Assembly: GCF_003353175.1 (NCBI RefSeq)
Contig: NZ_QHKS01000006.1
Coordinates: forward strand, 1 to 64,000
Length of the DNA stretch: 64,000 nt
Reading direction: 5' to 3'
Source of the DNA: Paraburkholderia lacunae
GTDB taxonomy: Bacteria; Pseudomonadota; Gammaproteobacteria; Burkholderiales; Burkholderiaceae
Positions 37,706 to 45,662 of the stretch are shown in pieces; the first letter of the stretch is position 1, and each line of letters starts with the position of its first letter. Position numbers and translations under genes: made by a program. Below the pieces are notes generated by a model. The model searched no databases, had not been told where the DNA came from, and saw nothing but the letters and a program-made list of their open reading frames with translations.

Positions 37706-38047
37706 TCACCGCCCGGTCAGCATCCGGAGGATTTTCTGTACGATACGCTCATGCTGCTCAAGCGCCTCATCGAGCGTACCTGCTCCATAGCTCTTGTTGT
37801 CTCGCGCTTGCATTCCGGCGATGCGCGTCACGAACAACAGGGCCTCCCCGGTACTCGTTTTGGAAACGCCGCGGAAGCGGGTCGTGACCGTCACACCGAA
37901 TTCTTCCAGCAATGTGCGGCGGAAGATCAGTTCGTTCTCGGACATCCAGCGCGACCACTCGCTGCTGTCGAACACCTCGACAGGCCTGTTCTTCTCATCG
38001 AGGACGTAGAATTGTTCCCGCCTAGGCGGGACAGTGCGGGATTTCAT
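37706..38047 (-). CDS. Hypothetical protein, 113 aa
   Basis: Not recognised. A soluble protein with a strand-rich start (FYVLDEKNRPVEVFD) and a C-terminal helix (LDEALEQHERIVQKILRM). It lies three bases after the alpha/beta hydrolase stop on the same strand, so it is co-transcribed with it. Confidence 0.65.
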   Translation of the reverse strand: MKSRTVPPRREQFYVLDEKNRPVEVFDSSEWSRWMSENELIFRRTLLEEFGVTVTTRFRGVSKTSTGEALLFVTRIAGMQARDNKSYGAGTLDEALEQHERIVQKILRMLTGR

Positions 38048-38050
38048 ATT

Positions 38051-38848
38051 TCAATGGGAAGGCGCGAGCAGGAAGCCGATCGCCTCTTGCCACCAGGTTT
38101 CGTCGACGCGGCCAATCCAGTCGTTATGTTCAGCCGCCTTCACCACCATCAGTTGTCTCGGTGCGGCCAGCGAGTTGTAGAGCGCTTCGCCGAACTGCGG
38201 GGGGACTATGCTGTCGCGTTCCGCAATCACGACGAGAACAGGGCGGCCGAACGACGCCAGGTGGCTCACGCTGTCGTATCGGTCGCGCAGCAGCCACTTC
38301 ACGGGCAGCCACGGATAGTAGTAAGCGGCGACGTGCTCGAGTCGATCCCATGGCGTGATGAGCAGCAAGCCCGCGGTCTTGTCGCGTTCACGCGAGCCGG
38401 CCGAGGCCACCACGCCGGACCCGAGCGATTCACCGATGAGCAGCAGCGGCGCGCCATAGAGGCGATGCGCCAGAGCGATGGTCTGTTGGGCATCAGCGAC
38501 CAGACTCTCTTCGCCCGGTGTGCCGTCGCGCGGCCCGTAGCCTGGATATTCGGCGAGGATCACGCGCAGCCCGAGCCGGGTGAGCGCTGCGGCGTAGAAC
38601 GAACGGTGCCCGGCATGCCCCGCATTGCCATGAAAGACAATGACCGTGGCGCGCGCAGATCCGGCCGGCTCGGCCACGAGGCCCCGAAACGCCTCAGGTG
38701 TCGGCCAGGCGCGAAGTCCGTCGGACGCGAGGTCCTCGATTGCGGCCTTCTCAGGGAAGTAGATAAAACGATCCTGCAAGATGGCGACTCCTGCGAACAC
38801 GGTCAGACACGCGACGGTGAGACGCAGCATCAACCCGGTGAATTTCAT
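38051..38848 (-). CDS. Membrane-anchored alpha/beta hydrolase (Bem46-like)
   Basis: 265 residues. A hydrophobic N-terminus (residues about 5-23) acts as signal or anchor and is followed by DRFIYFPEK, typical of Bem46/FSH-like hydrolases. FHGNAGH forms the oxyanion region, GESLGSG carries nucleophile Ser141, AERDSIVP the acid, and AEHNDW the His. Substrate unknown. Confidence 0.88.
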   Translation of the reverse strand: MKFTGLMLRLTVACLTVFAGVAILQDRFIYFPEKAAIEDLASDGLRAWPTPEAFRGLVAEPAGSARATVIVFHGNAGHAGHRSFYAAALTRLGLRVILAEYPGYGPRDGTPGEESLVADAQQTIALAHRLYGAPLLLIGESLGSGVVASAGSRERDKTAGLLLITPWDRLEHVAAYYYPWLPVKWLLRDRYDSVSHLASFGRPVLVVIAERDSIVPPQFGEALYNSLAAPRQLMVVKAAEHNDWIGRVDETWWQEAIGFLLAPSH

Positions 38849-38876
38849 CGCCTCGAGCCCGATCCATCAATCTCCG

Positions 38877-39164
38877 CTACAGTGCCGCGATGAACTCGTT
38901 CCACGGCGTCGCTTGGAGGGTCTCGGTGGCGGCGTGTCCGTAGCCTCGGATGATCAATGCCGCCAGTTCGAGCTGTTTCAGATCGTTCGATTCAACAACG
39001 TCCACGACGTCGAAGCGCCCGAGTGTCAGATAGCTGTCCTTCCAGGTGACGGCAGGGCATGCGGCCCTGATCTTCTCGGCCACTGTGGCGGCGAGTTGCT
39101 TCAGGTCCTCGGGATCCTTGAACGCGTCAGGAGCGAGACGACTGAGGATGACGTACGTAGCCAT
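38877..39164 (-). CDS. GYD-domain small protein
   Basis: 95 residues of the GYD/DUF3303-like type: MATYVILSRL at the start, then WKDSYLTLGRFDVVDVVES. The sequence GYGHAATETLQA is near the end. Probably a dimeric alpha-beta barrel; function unknown. It has GGAGGT upstream and is followed by the alpha/beta hydrolase gene. Confidence 0.82.
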   Translation of the reverse strand: MATYVILSRLAPDAFKDPEDLKQLAATVAEKIRAACPAVTWKDSYLTLGRFDVVDVVESNDLKQLELAALIIRGYGHAATETLQATPWNEFIAAL

Positions 39165-39282
39165 GACATACCTCCGTGCAAAAAATTGCTCCGCAAGCGG
39201 GCACGGCAGTCACGCCGAAGCAAACGGCCGCGTGTCAAGCGGATGTGTTGCTGCGCGTCTTGGTGGCGCCGAAGTGCAAATA

Positions 39283-39305
39283 GCCCCGGCGGGTTGGACC
39301 GGGGC
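39283..39305 (-). terminator. GC-rich hairpin after gene 39317-39643
   Basis: GCCCCGG and CCGGGGC form a seven-base stem with a nine-base loop 12 bases beyond the stop of the minus-strand gene. On the minus strand it is followed by TATTTGC, a weak T-run, so termination may be partial. Confidence 0.4.
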
Positions 39306-39316
39306 CGTCAGGTAGG

Positions 39317-39643
39317 TCAGTGCAGTTGTCGCTTCAGGTCAGAAAGTTCCGAATGCATCGAACTGACTGCATTCGTGATCCTGGCATCGAGACCGCCGGC
39401 CTGTTGGCAAGCGCGCTCTGCACGATCACCGATCCGTTCGAGATCATCGACCCATTGCCGGATTCGACCCTCATCCCTGGACGACATGACCTTCTTTGCC
39501 GATTTGCATTCGTTATCGAGCTCGTCCACCCACTTCATCAAGTCCTTTGGAATCGTCGCGACGGCATGGCAGGTCCGTGATGCCTCGCTGACGGTTTGCT
39601 GCAGATGAGTAAAGCGCTTTTGGATTTCGCTGGCTTGCAACAT
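39317..39643 (-). CDS. Hypothetical coiled-coil-like protein, 108 aa
   Basis: 108 residues from the ATG at 39643 (AAGGGGG upstream); upstream residues in the open frame look like non-coding DNA. It is largely helical (LQASEIQKRFTHLQQTVSEA; LDNECKSAKKVMSSRDEGR; MHSELSDLKRQLH). Not recognised; probably cytoplasmic. Confidence 0.6.
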   Translation of the reverse strand: MLQASEIQKRFTHLQQTVSEASRTCHAVATIPKDLMKWVDELDNECKSAKKVMSSRDEGRIRQWVDDLERIGDRAERACQQAGGLDARITNAVSSMHSELSDLKRQLH

Positions 39644-40127
39644 GATGCCCCCTTTCTTGAACATCAGTTCCAGATGAATTCGGGCAGCAGGTAACGGCGT
39701 GTTGCCCGTGCCATGGCCATTCGCCTGCTTCAATCGGCTGCCAGCGACGTTGCATTGCGTCAAAGCAGCACCCGAGCACGCGAAAGACGCTTTTCTAGTG
39801 TAGGCCATCGTCGCGCGTCTGCTCCGATGTGTCCCCGAAGCCAGCGCGTAGGGCTTAGCTACTGCGCAATCGTGCCATCGGGATATCGGGATCTCGGATA
39901 TGCAACACCGTGGTCAACCCGCGTACGGGCCAGCACACGGCGGTTCGACAAGGATTGCGAAATTTGGGTAGCGGTGGCGGACGGTTGAAGTGTGGACTGA
40001 AGCGGCACGGCGTCGGATCAGATCGACCCCCGTCGATCCCTCGACCACCGGGTTGAACGTGACCGTCACGATCGCAGTCATCGTTCACCCCGGACACATT
40101 TGCCCGCGTCTTGCGACCATGCGTGGA
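39644..40127. other. Non-coding stretch, nothing recognised
   Basis: About 484 bases between the 108-residue protein and the CBS-BON gene. It probably holds the promoter of the former. No supported gene. Confidence 0.35.
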
Positions 40128-40820
40128 CTACAGCGCCGGAATCACGCTCGGAAGCTCAAGATGGGACTCCACGCGCTTGACACCCGGCACGCCCTCGGCC
40201 GCAATGTGGATGGCGCGCTTTTCCTCTTCGGATTCGATCACGCCCCACAGATGCGCGACACCGTCCTTGACGAGCACGCCCTGTTTCGGCAACCCCCAGC
40301 GCTGCCCGTGCATGTTCAGGACTATCGCGTCGCGCAGGCTCGCATCATCGTGCGAAACCGAATCCACGGCCGGAGCGACGCTCGCGAGTGCGCGGATCAG
40401 ATTCGAACGGCTGACGATTCCGACTAGCTTGCTGTCCTTCAATACCGGCACGCTTTTGAGATGCCGGCGCTCCATGAGGTCTGCGATCTGATCGAGCCGC
40501 ATGTCCTCGGAAATGGAAATCACCTGGTCGCACATCACGTCGCCGACGACCTGCCCATGCTCCTTCACATACATCGCGGCTTGCTCGCGAGGCGACGACA
40601 GCAGAAATTCAAGCCACCACCGGCGCTTCCCATGGACAGTGCCGTTCTCCACGCGATGCAGCAGATCGCCCTCGCCGACAATGCCAACGACCTGTCCGTT
40701 CGCATCGACGACCGGCATGCCGCTGATACGGTTGTCGACAAACAGTCGTGCCGCCTCGTGTATCGTCATGTCCGGTGTGGCGGTGATGACGGACGTAGTC
40801 ATAATGTCGAGTGCGCGCAT
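40128..40820 (-). CDS. CBS-pair protein with C-terminal BON domain
   Basis: 230 residues from the ATG at 40820 (GGAGGAGCGACC before it). Two CBS motifs occupy residues about 1-60 (IMTTSVITATPDMTIHEAARLF) and 90-145 (VISISEDMRLDQIADLMERR), with RSNLIRAL closing the pair. A BON domain follows from about 160 (LRDAIVLNMHGQRWG, then VKDGVAHLWGVIESEEEKRA). CBS pairs bind adenosyl ligands; BON binds membranes or partners. A stress-linked role is inference. Confidence 0.9.
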   Translation of the reverse strand: MRALDIMTTSVITATPDMTIHEAARLFVDNRISGMPVVDANGQVVGIVGEGDLLHRVENGTVHGKRRWWLEFLLSSPREQAAMYVKEHGQVVGDVMCDQVISISEDMRLDQIADLMERRHLKSVPVLKDSKLVGIVSRSNLIRALASVAPAVDSVSHDDASLRDAIVLNMHGQRWGLPKQGVLVKDGVAHLWGVIESEEEKRAIHIAAEGVPGVKRVESHLELPSVIPAL

Positions 40821-41116
40821 GGTCGCTCCTCCCGCGTGTTCGCGACGGGTCCCCATCTGTTGCTCCCGTCGCACGATTTCGGCAAACGCACCGGCGACAA
40901 AGCGCGCGGCGCTGGGGCGCCGTCAGAATTGCGTCATTCCTCCTTGACCGGCTCGCCGTGCGACCTGCAGACACGTTCCACCAGCGCATCCACAAACGTA
41001 AGCCACTTCGCGTAATCGCGGCATGAATAGAAAAACACGAACGATGCGATTCCCCATCCGTGAAGCATACATCTGAAAGCGACAGCACATCTGTCTACTC
41101 GAATCGTGAAGGGCTC

Positions 41117-42286
41117 TCAAAAGCCCGGCGGCGGCGATCGGGTTACGCGGACCATGCTTGTCACGCTCTTCGGCGAGCCGCCCGTGGCGACCTGGCTGAC
41201 TTGCCCGTTGGGCAGGTTCTGCACCCAATACGCTTCTATCTTCCCGACCAGATCCGGCGGCGGGGTGCCGTAATTTTCAGCGGCTGCCTCTTCCCGGCCC
41301 TCATGGAGAGCCCACTGGAAGAACGCTAGCGCAGCGGTCGAGTCAGCCTTGTTGTCGGCTTTCAGCAAGATGAATACGACGCCGGGAATCGGCCAGGCCC
41401 GGTCGCCCGGAGGATTGGTGACGACCTGGTAGAAATCATCCGCACGGTCCGAAGCCACTGTTTCCACCGCAGCCTTGAAACTCGCGGCCGATGGCTCGAC
41501 AAATGCGCCAGTTTTATTCTGAACGGTCGCATAGGCGACGGGCGCCGGGCCCGTGTAGGCCAGTTCGACATAGCCGATCGCGCCCGCGATCCGCTTGACG
41601 TAGGTGGCGACGAGCTGGCTACCCGTGGCGTTGAGCCCCACGGGCCATTTGACCGTCAGGCCGCTGCCCACCTGCTCGCGCCATTGCGCACTCACGGCGC
41701 ACAGGTAGTTCGTCCAGTTGAAGGTCGACCCGGACCGGTCACCGCGATGAACCACGACGATTTTCAGATCAGGAAGCGCGAGCCCGGGATTGACCGCCTT
41801 GATGGCCGGGTCGTTCCATTCGGTGATCTTGCCCAGGTAGATGTCCGCCAGCAGCGCACCCGTCAAGCGAAGCTGTCCCGGCGCAATGCCTTCGAGGTGG
41901 ACCACCGGCACGAGGCCACCGGCCGCCACCGGAAACTGGATGAGTCCCGATGCGCGCAATTCGTCTGATTTCAGCGGCATGTCCGAGGCACTAAAGCTCA
42001 CCGTAGCCGCTTTCAACTGATCAATGCCATTCCCGGAGCCAATGGCATGAAAAATCACCTGCTGGCCGGTTTTGTCGTAATAGGTCGCGGCCCACTTCTG
42101 CACCAGGGGATCGAAGAAGCTCGAGCCGGCCCCCGTGATACCTCCTGCCGCCTGCGCTGTCACCGCATGGCACGCGACGAGGCACGTAACCGCAATCCAC
42201 CGAAACGCCGGCCACAGGTCGCGGGCCGTTCCGGGAATGAGTGCGGAGAACACAACGACAACGGTTCGCTGGAATTTGGTGTGCAT
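41117..42286 (-). CDS. pstS: Phosphate-binding protein PstS, orphan
   Basis: About 389 residues from the ATG at 42286 (a GTG at 42301 is also possible). A Sec signal peptide ends near VTAQAAG. The mature start GITGAGSSFFDPLVQKWA and the residues GSGNGI, VHRGDRSGSTFNW and GYVELAY are PstS hallmarks. No pstC, pstA or pstB follows. It lies 169 bases after the response-regulator stop, so it may be transcribed with the two-component genes. Confidence 0.9.
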   Translation of the reverse strand: MHTKFQRTVVVVFSALIPGTARDLWPAFRWIAVTCLVACHAVTAQAAGGITGAGSSFFDPLVQKWAATYYDKTGQQVIFHAIGSGNGIDQLKAATVSFSASDMPLKSDELRASGLIQFPVAAGGLVPVVHLEGIAPGQLRLTGALLADIYLGKITEWNDPAIKAVNPGLALPDLKIVVVHRGDRSGSTFNWTNYLCAVSAQWREQVGSGLTVKWPVGLNATGSQLVATYVKRIAGAIGYVELAYTGPAPVAYATVQNKTGAFVEPSAASFKAAVETVASDRADDFYQVVTNPPGDRAWPIPGVVFILLKADNKADSTAALAFFQWALHEGREEAAAENYGTPPPDLVGKIEAYWVQNLPNGQVSQVATGGSPKSVTSMVRVTRSPPPGF

Positions 42287-42454
42287 GGCGGCGACCCCCA
42301 CGGAGCTGTTGGGTTGCGCCTGCCCACCCCGCCAAATGGCTGCGGCACGCCGGCAGGTACGACTGCACTGTAGGCGCTGACCAAATGCGCATGAATAAGG
42401 CGTCGTTGGGAAAAGAGGCTAGGGGATTGCCCTATTCAGCGTTCGGGCTCCGCC

Positions 42455-43129
42455 CTATTGGCTCTCGATCCACTGGATGGCGAAGCGCATCAGCTCCTTG
42501 CCGCTACGGATATGCAGCTTGTCTTTGATGTTGGCCTGATGCGCCTCGATGGTCTTCACGCTTCGATTCAGTTTCTCGGCGATTTCGCGAGTGCTGAAGC
42601 CGAGTCCGATCAGGTGCAGGACCTCGAATTCCCGTTCCGAAAGGCTCGCGATTGGGCCCTCCGGTTTTTTTCGGGGGGCTGCAAGGCCCCGCGCCAGCTT
42701 TTCGTGCATGGCGGCGCTCAAATAAATATTGCCTGCCAGCACTTCGCGGATGGCGTTCACGACATGCTCGGTGGCCTCGAGTTTCATTAGATACCCGTTG
42801 GCCCCGGACCGTAGTGCGCGTTCGGCGAACAGGCTTTCGTCATGCATGCTGAGGACGAGGATTGCCAGATCCGGGTAGCGGTGGCGGAGCGTCTTGACGA
42901 GATCGAGGCCGGAATCCGATTTCAGACTAATGTCCACAATGGCCATGTCAGGCTGGCTGGCCATCGCCGCCATCGCCGCCAGCGCTTCTTCGGCGCTGCC
43001 GGCCGCACCACAGACGTGCAGATTCCCTTGCAGATTCAGCAAGTGCGTCATCCCGTCCCGGATGATGGGGTGGTCGTCCACGATCAGGATTTGAGTCGCC
43101 CGGTCTGGGTTAGACGATTTTCCGTGCAC
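42455..43129 (-). CDS. NarL/FixJ-type response regulator
   Basis: 224 residues from GTG 43129, chosen because GGAGG precedes it and it overlaps the kinase gene by only 20 bases. The receiver has acidic pair D18/D19 and phosphoacceptor Asp66 in VDISLK. The LuxR helix-turn-helix is in the last 65 residues (LSEREFEVLHLIGLGFSTREIA). It is the partner of the kinase at 43110-44780. Confidence 0.92.
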   Translation of the reverse strand: MHGKSSNPDRATQILIVDDHPIIRDGMTHLLNLQGNLHVCGAAGSAEEALAAMAAMASQPDMAIVDISLKSDSGLDLVKTLRHRYPDLAILVLSMHDESLFAERALRSGANGYLMKLEATEHVVNAIREVLAGNIYLSAAMHEKLARGLAAPRKKPEGPIASLSEREFEVLHLIGLGFSTREIAEKLNRSVKTIEAHQANIKDKLHIRSGKELMRFAIQWIESQ

Positions 43130-44780
43130 GGCCCGGTCCCTCCGGTAGCGGATAGCTGAGGGCGACCGTGGTGCCCCCGAAAGCATTGCGGGCCACCGTG
43201 CAGGCGCCGCCCAGAAGGCTTGCCCGGTGACGCAGGCTGTGAAGTCCCAGTCCCGCGGCGCGCTCCATTTCTTCCTGGCCGACGCCCACCCCGTCGTCGC
43301 TGATTGAAAGCGTCTGCATACCGTCGACCTGCTCCAGGTCGATCCAGATGCGCCGGCCGTGGCTATATTTCAGCGCGTTGTTGACTGCTTCCTGTGCCGC
43401 ACGGTAGAGGTTGATCTGCATCAGCGGGTCCAGCAAGTCCACATCCGGCGCGATCCGCAGCACGCAATCCACGCCATTGAGTGTGCGAGCCGTCTCCGCC
43501 AGCCCATGCAGTGCGGCTGCAAGGCCACCGTATTCCATCGCGACCGGGTCCAGGCCGTGGGCAATCCTGCGGGTCATCAAGGACGCCTGCTTCACCAATT
43601 CGACGATGGTAGTGGCGTCGGCGGAGGCCGGGTGATCCTGCGCCTGCAGTTTCTGATTCATGGCGGCGCAGTACAGACCCAGGCTGGTCAGGTGCTGCCC
43701 AAGTCCGTCATGCAGTTCCTGGCCGATGAGTCTCTGCTGCTGATCGCCGATCTGGATCAGCTCTCCTTCCAGCAGACGGCGTTGCGCCATCTCCTCCTTG
43801 AGTTCGTTGTTGGTCTTCTCCAGGTCTTCGGTTCGCTCCCGGACGCGCTGTTCCAATTCGATGTGCGATATCTGCAGCAGGCTATACGCGTGCTTCTCCT
43901 GAGCACGTGCCGCCACCAGCAGCAGTCCGGTTATCGCCACGACGTTCGCGAAGGTGCACCACCTCACGAGGCTGTCCACCGGAGTTTCGGCGGCGAAGGG
44001 GCCCGTGCCGTGGGTGGTACCCCAGATGGCCACGGCTGAGACCACCAAGGTCGCGACGCTGGTGCCCAGGTGATTGAAGCGCAGAGCCGCCCAGATCACA
44101 AACGGAAAGATCGCCAAGGCGGCAGGATAGTAGCCGTGCCCGGCAAGTTGCGGGGCGCCGAAGATGAGATGGCTCACCCAGAAGGTCGCAACGGCGAGTC
44201 CGCACGCCTCGACAGTCTGCTCCGCGGAGCGGACAGGATTCGAATAAGTGAGGAAGCTGAACAGCGGCGGGGCCACGACCAGGACCCCCATCATGTCGCC
44301 GAGCCACCATTTCAGAAAGGCTTCGCCGTACTCGGTGACCGGCACCAGTCCCCCTCCAAGCAGGGCGGTCGCGCCAATCAGCGCACTGACCGCCGTGCTC
44401 ACCACCGCAGCCAGGCCGATGAAGGCCAACACGTCATTGACGCGGTCGAGGGTGAACTGGAAGCGGGCCGCGCGGTTCAGCAATAGGGCTGCCGTCAAGG
44501 CTGCAACCATGGCGCCGGTGCTAATCACCGCGGCCACGGCTACGGGCACGCCCCCTGATACGTTTGCCAGGAAGGAGCCAATGGCAATTCCCGGGGCAAC
44601 TGCGAAGCCCAGAGCAAGCAGCGCAACAAGGGCGATGCCGCTGGAAGGCCACACTAGAGAGACTGCGCCGCCCACTACCGCATAGGCAAGTCCCGCCTTT
44701 GCACCTGCGTAATACGCCAATGCAACAATTCCGGTGTACAGGACGAGGCGAAACCTGGAATTGCCCCGAATGGTAACCAT
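43110..44780 (-). CDS. MASE1-type membrane sensor histidine kinase
   Basis: About 556 residues from the ATG at 44780. Residues 1-290 form eight or so membrane helices of the MASE1 type (AYYAGAKAGLAYAVVGG; VWPSSGIALVALLALG; PAALAIFPFVIWAALRFN). A coiled-coil linker (EQRVRERTEDLEKTNNELKE) leads to a HisKA_3 domain with His357 in GQELHDGLGQHL and an ATPase domain ending ISDDGVGVG and GLGLHSLRHRA. It is a NarX/UhpB-like kinase paired with the downstream regulator. The stimulus is unknown. Confidence 0.92.
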   Translation of the reverse strand: MVTIRGNSRFRLVLYTGIVALAYYAGAKAGLAYAVVGGAVSLVWPSSGIALVALLALGFAVAPGIAIGSFLANVSGGVPVAVAAVISTGAMVAALTAALLLNRAARFQFTLDRVNDVLAFIGLAAVVSTAVSALIGATALLGGGLVPVTEYGEAFLKWWLGDMMGVLVVAPPLFSFLTYSNPVRSAEQTVEACGLAVATFWVSHLIFGAPQLAGHGYYPAALAIFPFVIWAALRFNHLGTSVATLVVSAVAIWGTTHGTGPFAAETPVDSLVRWCTFANVVAITGLLLVAARAQEKHAYSLLQISHIELEQRVRERTEDLEKTNNELKEEMAQRRLLEGELIQIGDQQQRLIGQELHDGLGQHLTSLGLYCAAMNQKLQAQDHPASADATTIVELVKQASLMTRRIAHGLDPVAMEYGGLAAALHGLAETARTLNGVDCVLRIAPDVDLLDPLMQINLYRAAQEAVNNALKYSHGRRIWIDLEQVDGMQTLSISDDGVGVGQEEMERAAGLGLHSLRHRASLLGGACTVARNAFGGTTVALSYPLPEGPGRARKIV

Positions 44781-45042
44781 GGTTCGCCTCAAATCCTGTG
44801 GGACAGATCCGTGTGGGCGGCAAGACGTTCTTTCGTCAGTCGGAGTGCCAATTCGCTTCTGCGTGACGAAATTTGCGGGAGAGTGAGTCGCTTTCGGTCC
44901 CCCTCGTATCAAGACAAAGTCAGTGGGTCACTCTGTGCGCTTGTTCCCGACCTGACGTAATGATTGATTGTGGTGTTAGCCACCGCGTTAATCAAGCGCT
45001 ACGCGGCGCTCCCTGGTCTCGTTGCTGTCGCCCCGGCGTACG

Positions 45043-45354
45043 TCAACCGGCTGCGCCGGTTCTGTTCTTCGCCGTTTCGAAATACTCCACGATCAAACCG
45101 TCGGGATTGCTCGCGATCAGGTTGGGTCCCGCCGGCGTGTCGCGTGGCGCGCCAAGAATCGCGGCACCATGCCTTTCTAGCCAGGCGTTGGCGGATTCCA
45201 ACGAGTCGACCGTCAACGTCGCTTGTACATGTCGCACCGGGGCGAGCACCTTGTCGTCGCCGGCAAGCAGAATGAATCCGCCGATCACAGCGACTTCAAC
45301 GCCGGCCTGGGGAAATGAATTCCTCTTCTCGCACTTGCAACTGGGTTTCGCCGC
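45043..45354 (-). pseudogene. C-terminal part of a VOC/glyoxalase-family protein
   Basis: The frame is open from 45354 (after TGA 45355-45357) and matches the second half of VOC proteins: SFPQAGVEVAVIGGFILLAG, then VQATLTVDSLESANAWLERHG and NPDGLIVEYFE. The N-terminal half and the start region are gone. The break coincides with the 5' break of the AraC fragment on the other strand, so one deletion removed both gene starts. Confidence 0.7.
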
Positions 45355-45360
45355 TCAGTC

Positions 45361-45564
45361 GGCCGTGCGCCGCTCGAATATCTGAATCAATGGCGCATGA
45401 CAATTGCGCGCACGGCATTGCGACACTCGGAAGAACGGTTGGTCGACATCGCCGCGCGTATCGGGTACCTGTCCGATACAGCTTTCAGCATCGCGTTCAA
45501 GCGATGGACCGGACAGAGCCCGGGGCGTTACCGGGCAGATGGCAGGCGAGCGGCCGAAGTATAA
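45361..45564 (+). pseudogene. C-terminal fragment of an AraC-family regulator
   Basis: In frame from 45361 to TAA 45562-45564: GRAPLEYLNQWRMTIARTAL, then RLVDIAARIGYLSDTAFSIAF and RWTGQSPGRYR. This is the second helix-turn-helix of an AraC-family regulator, complete to its C-terminus. No start codon or N-terminal domain remains. Residues upstream (GFRRSV) still fit the family, so the break is near 45345. Confidence 0.75.
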
Positions 45565-45577
45565 ATACCGGTGACGT

Positions 45578-45610
45578 AAAAAAACCGCGCGCCAGGCCGG
45601 CCGCGCGGTT
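45578..45610 (-). terminator. Intrinsic terminator of the phosphoesterase gene
   Basis: On the minus strand AACCGCGCG and CGCGCGGTT form a nine-base stem with a ten-base loop, followed by a run of seven T (45578-45584). It lies about 53 bases beyond the stop of the gene at 45663. A strong rho-independent terminator. Confidence 0.85.
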
Positions 45611-45662
45611 CAATCCTCCAGACCGGCAGAGCCGGTTCGGCTCTGCCCTTCATGCCACACCG

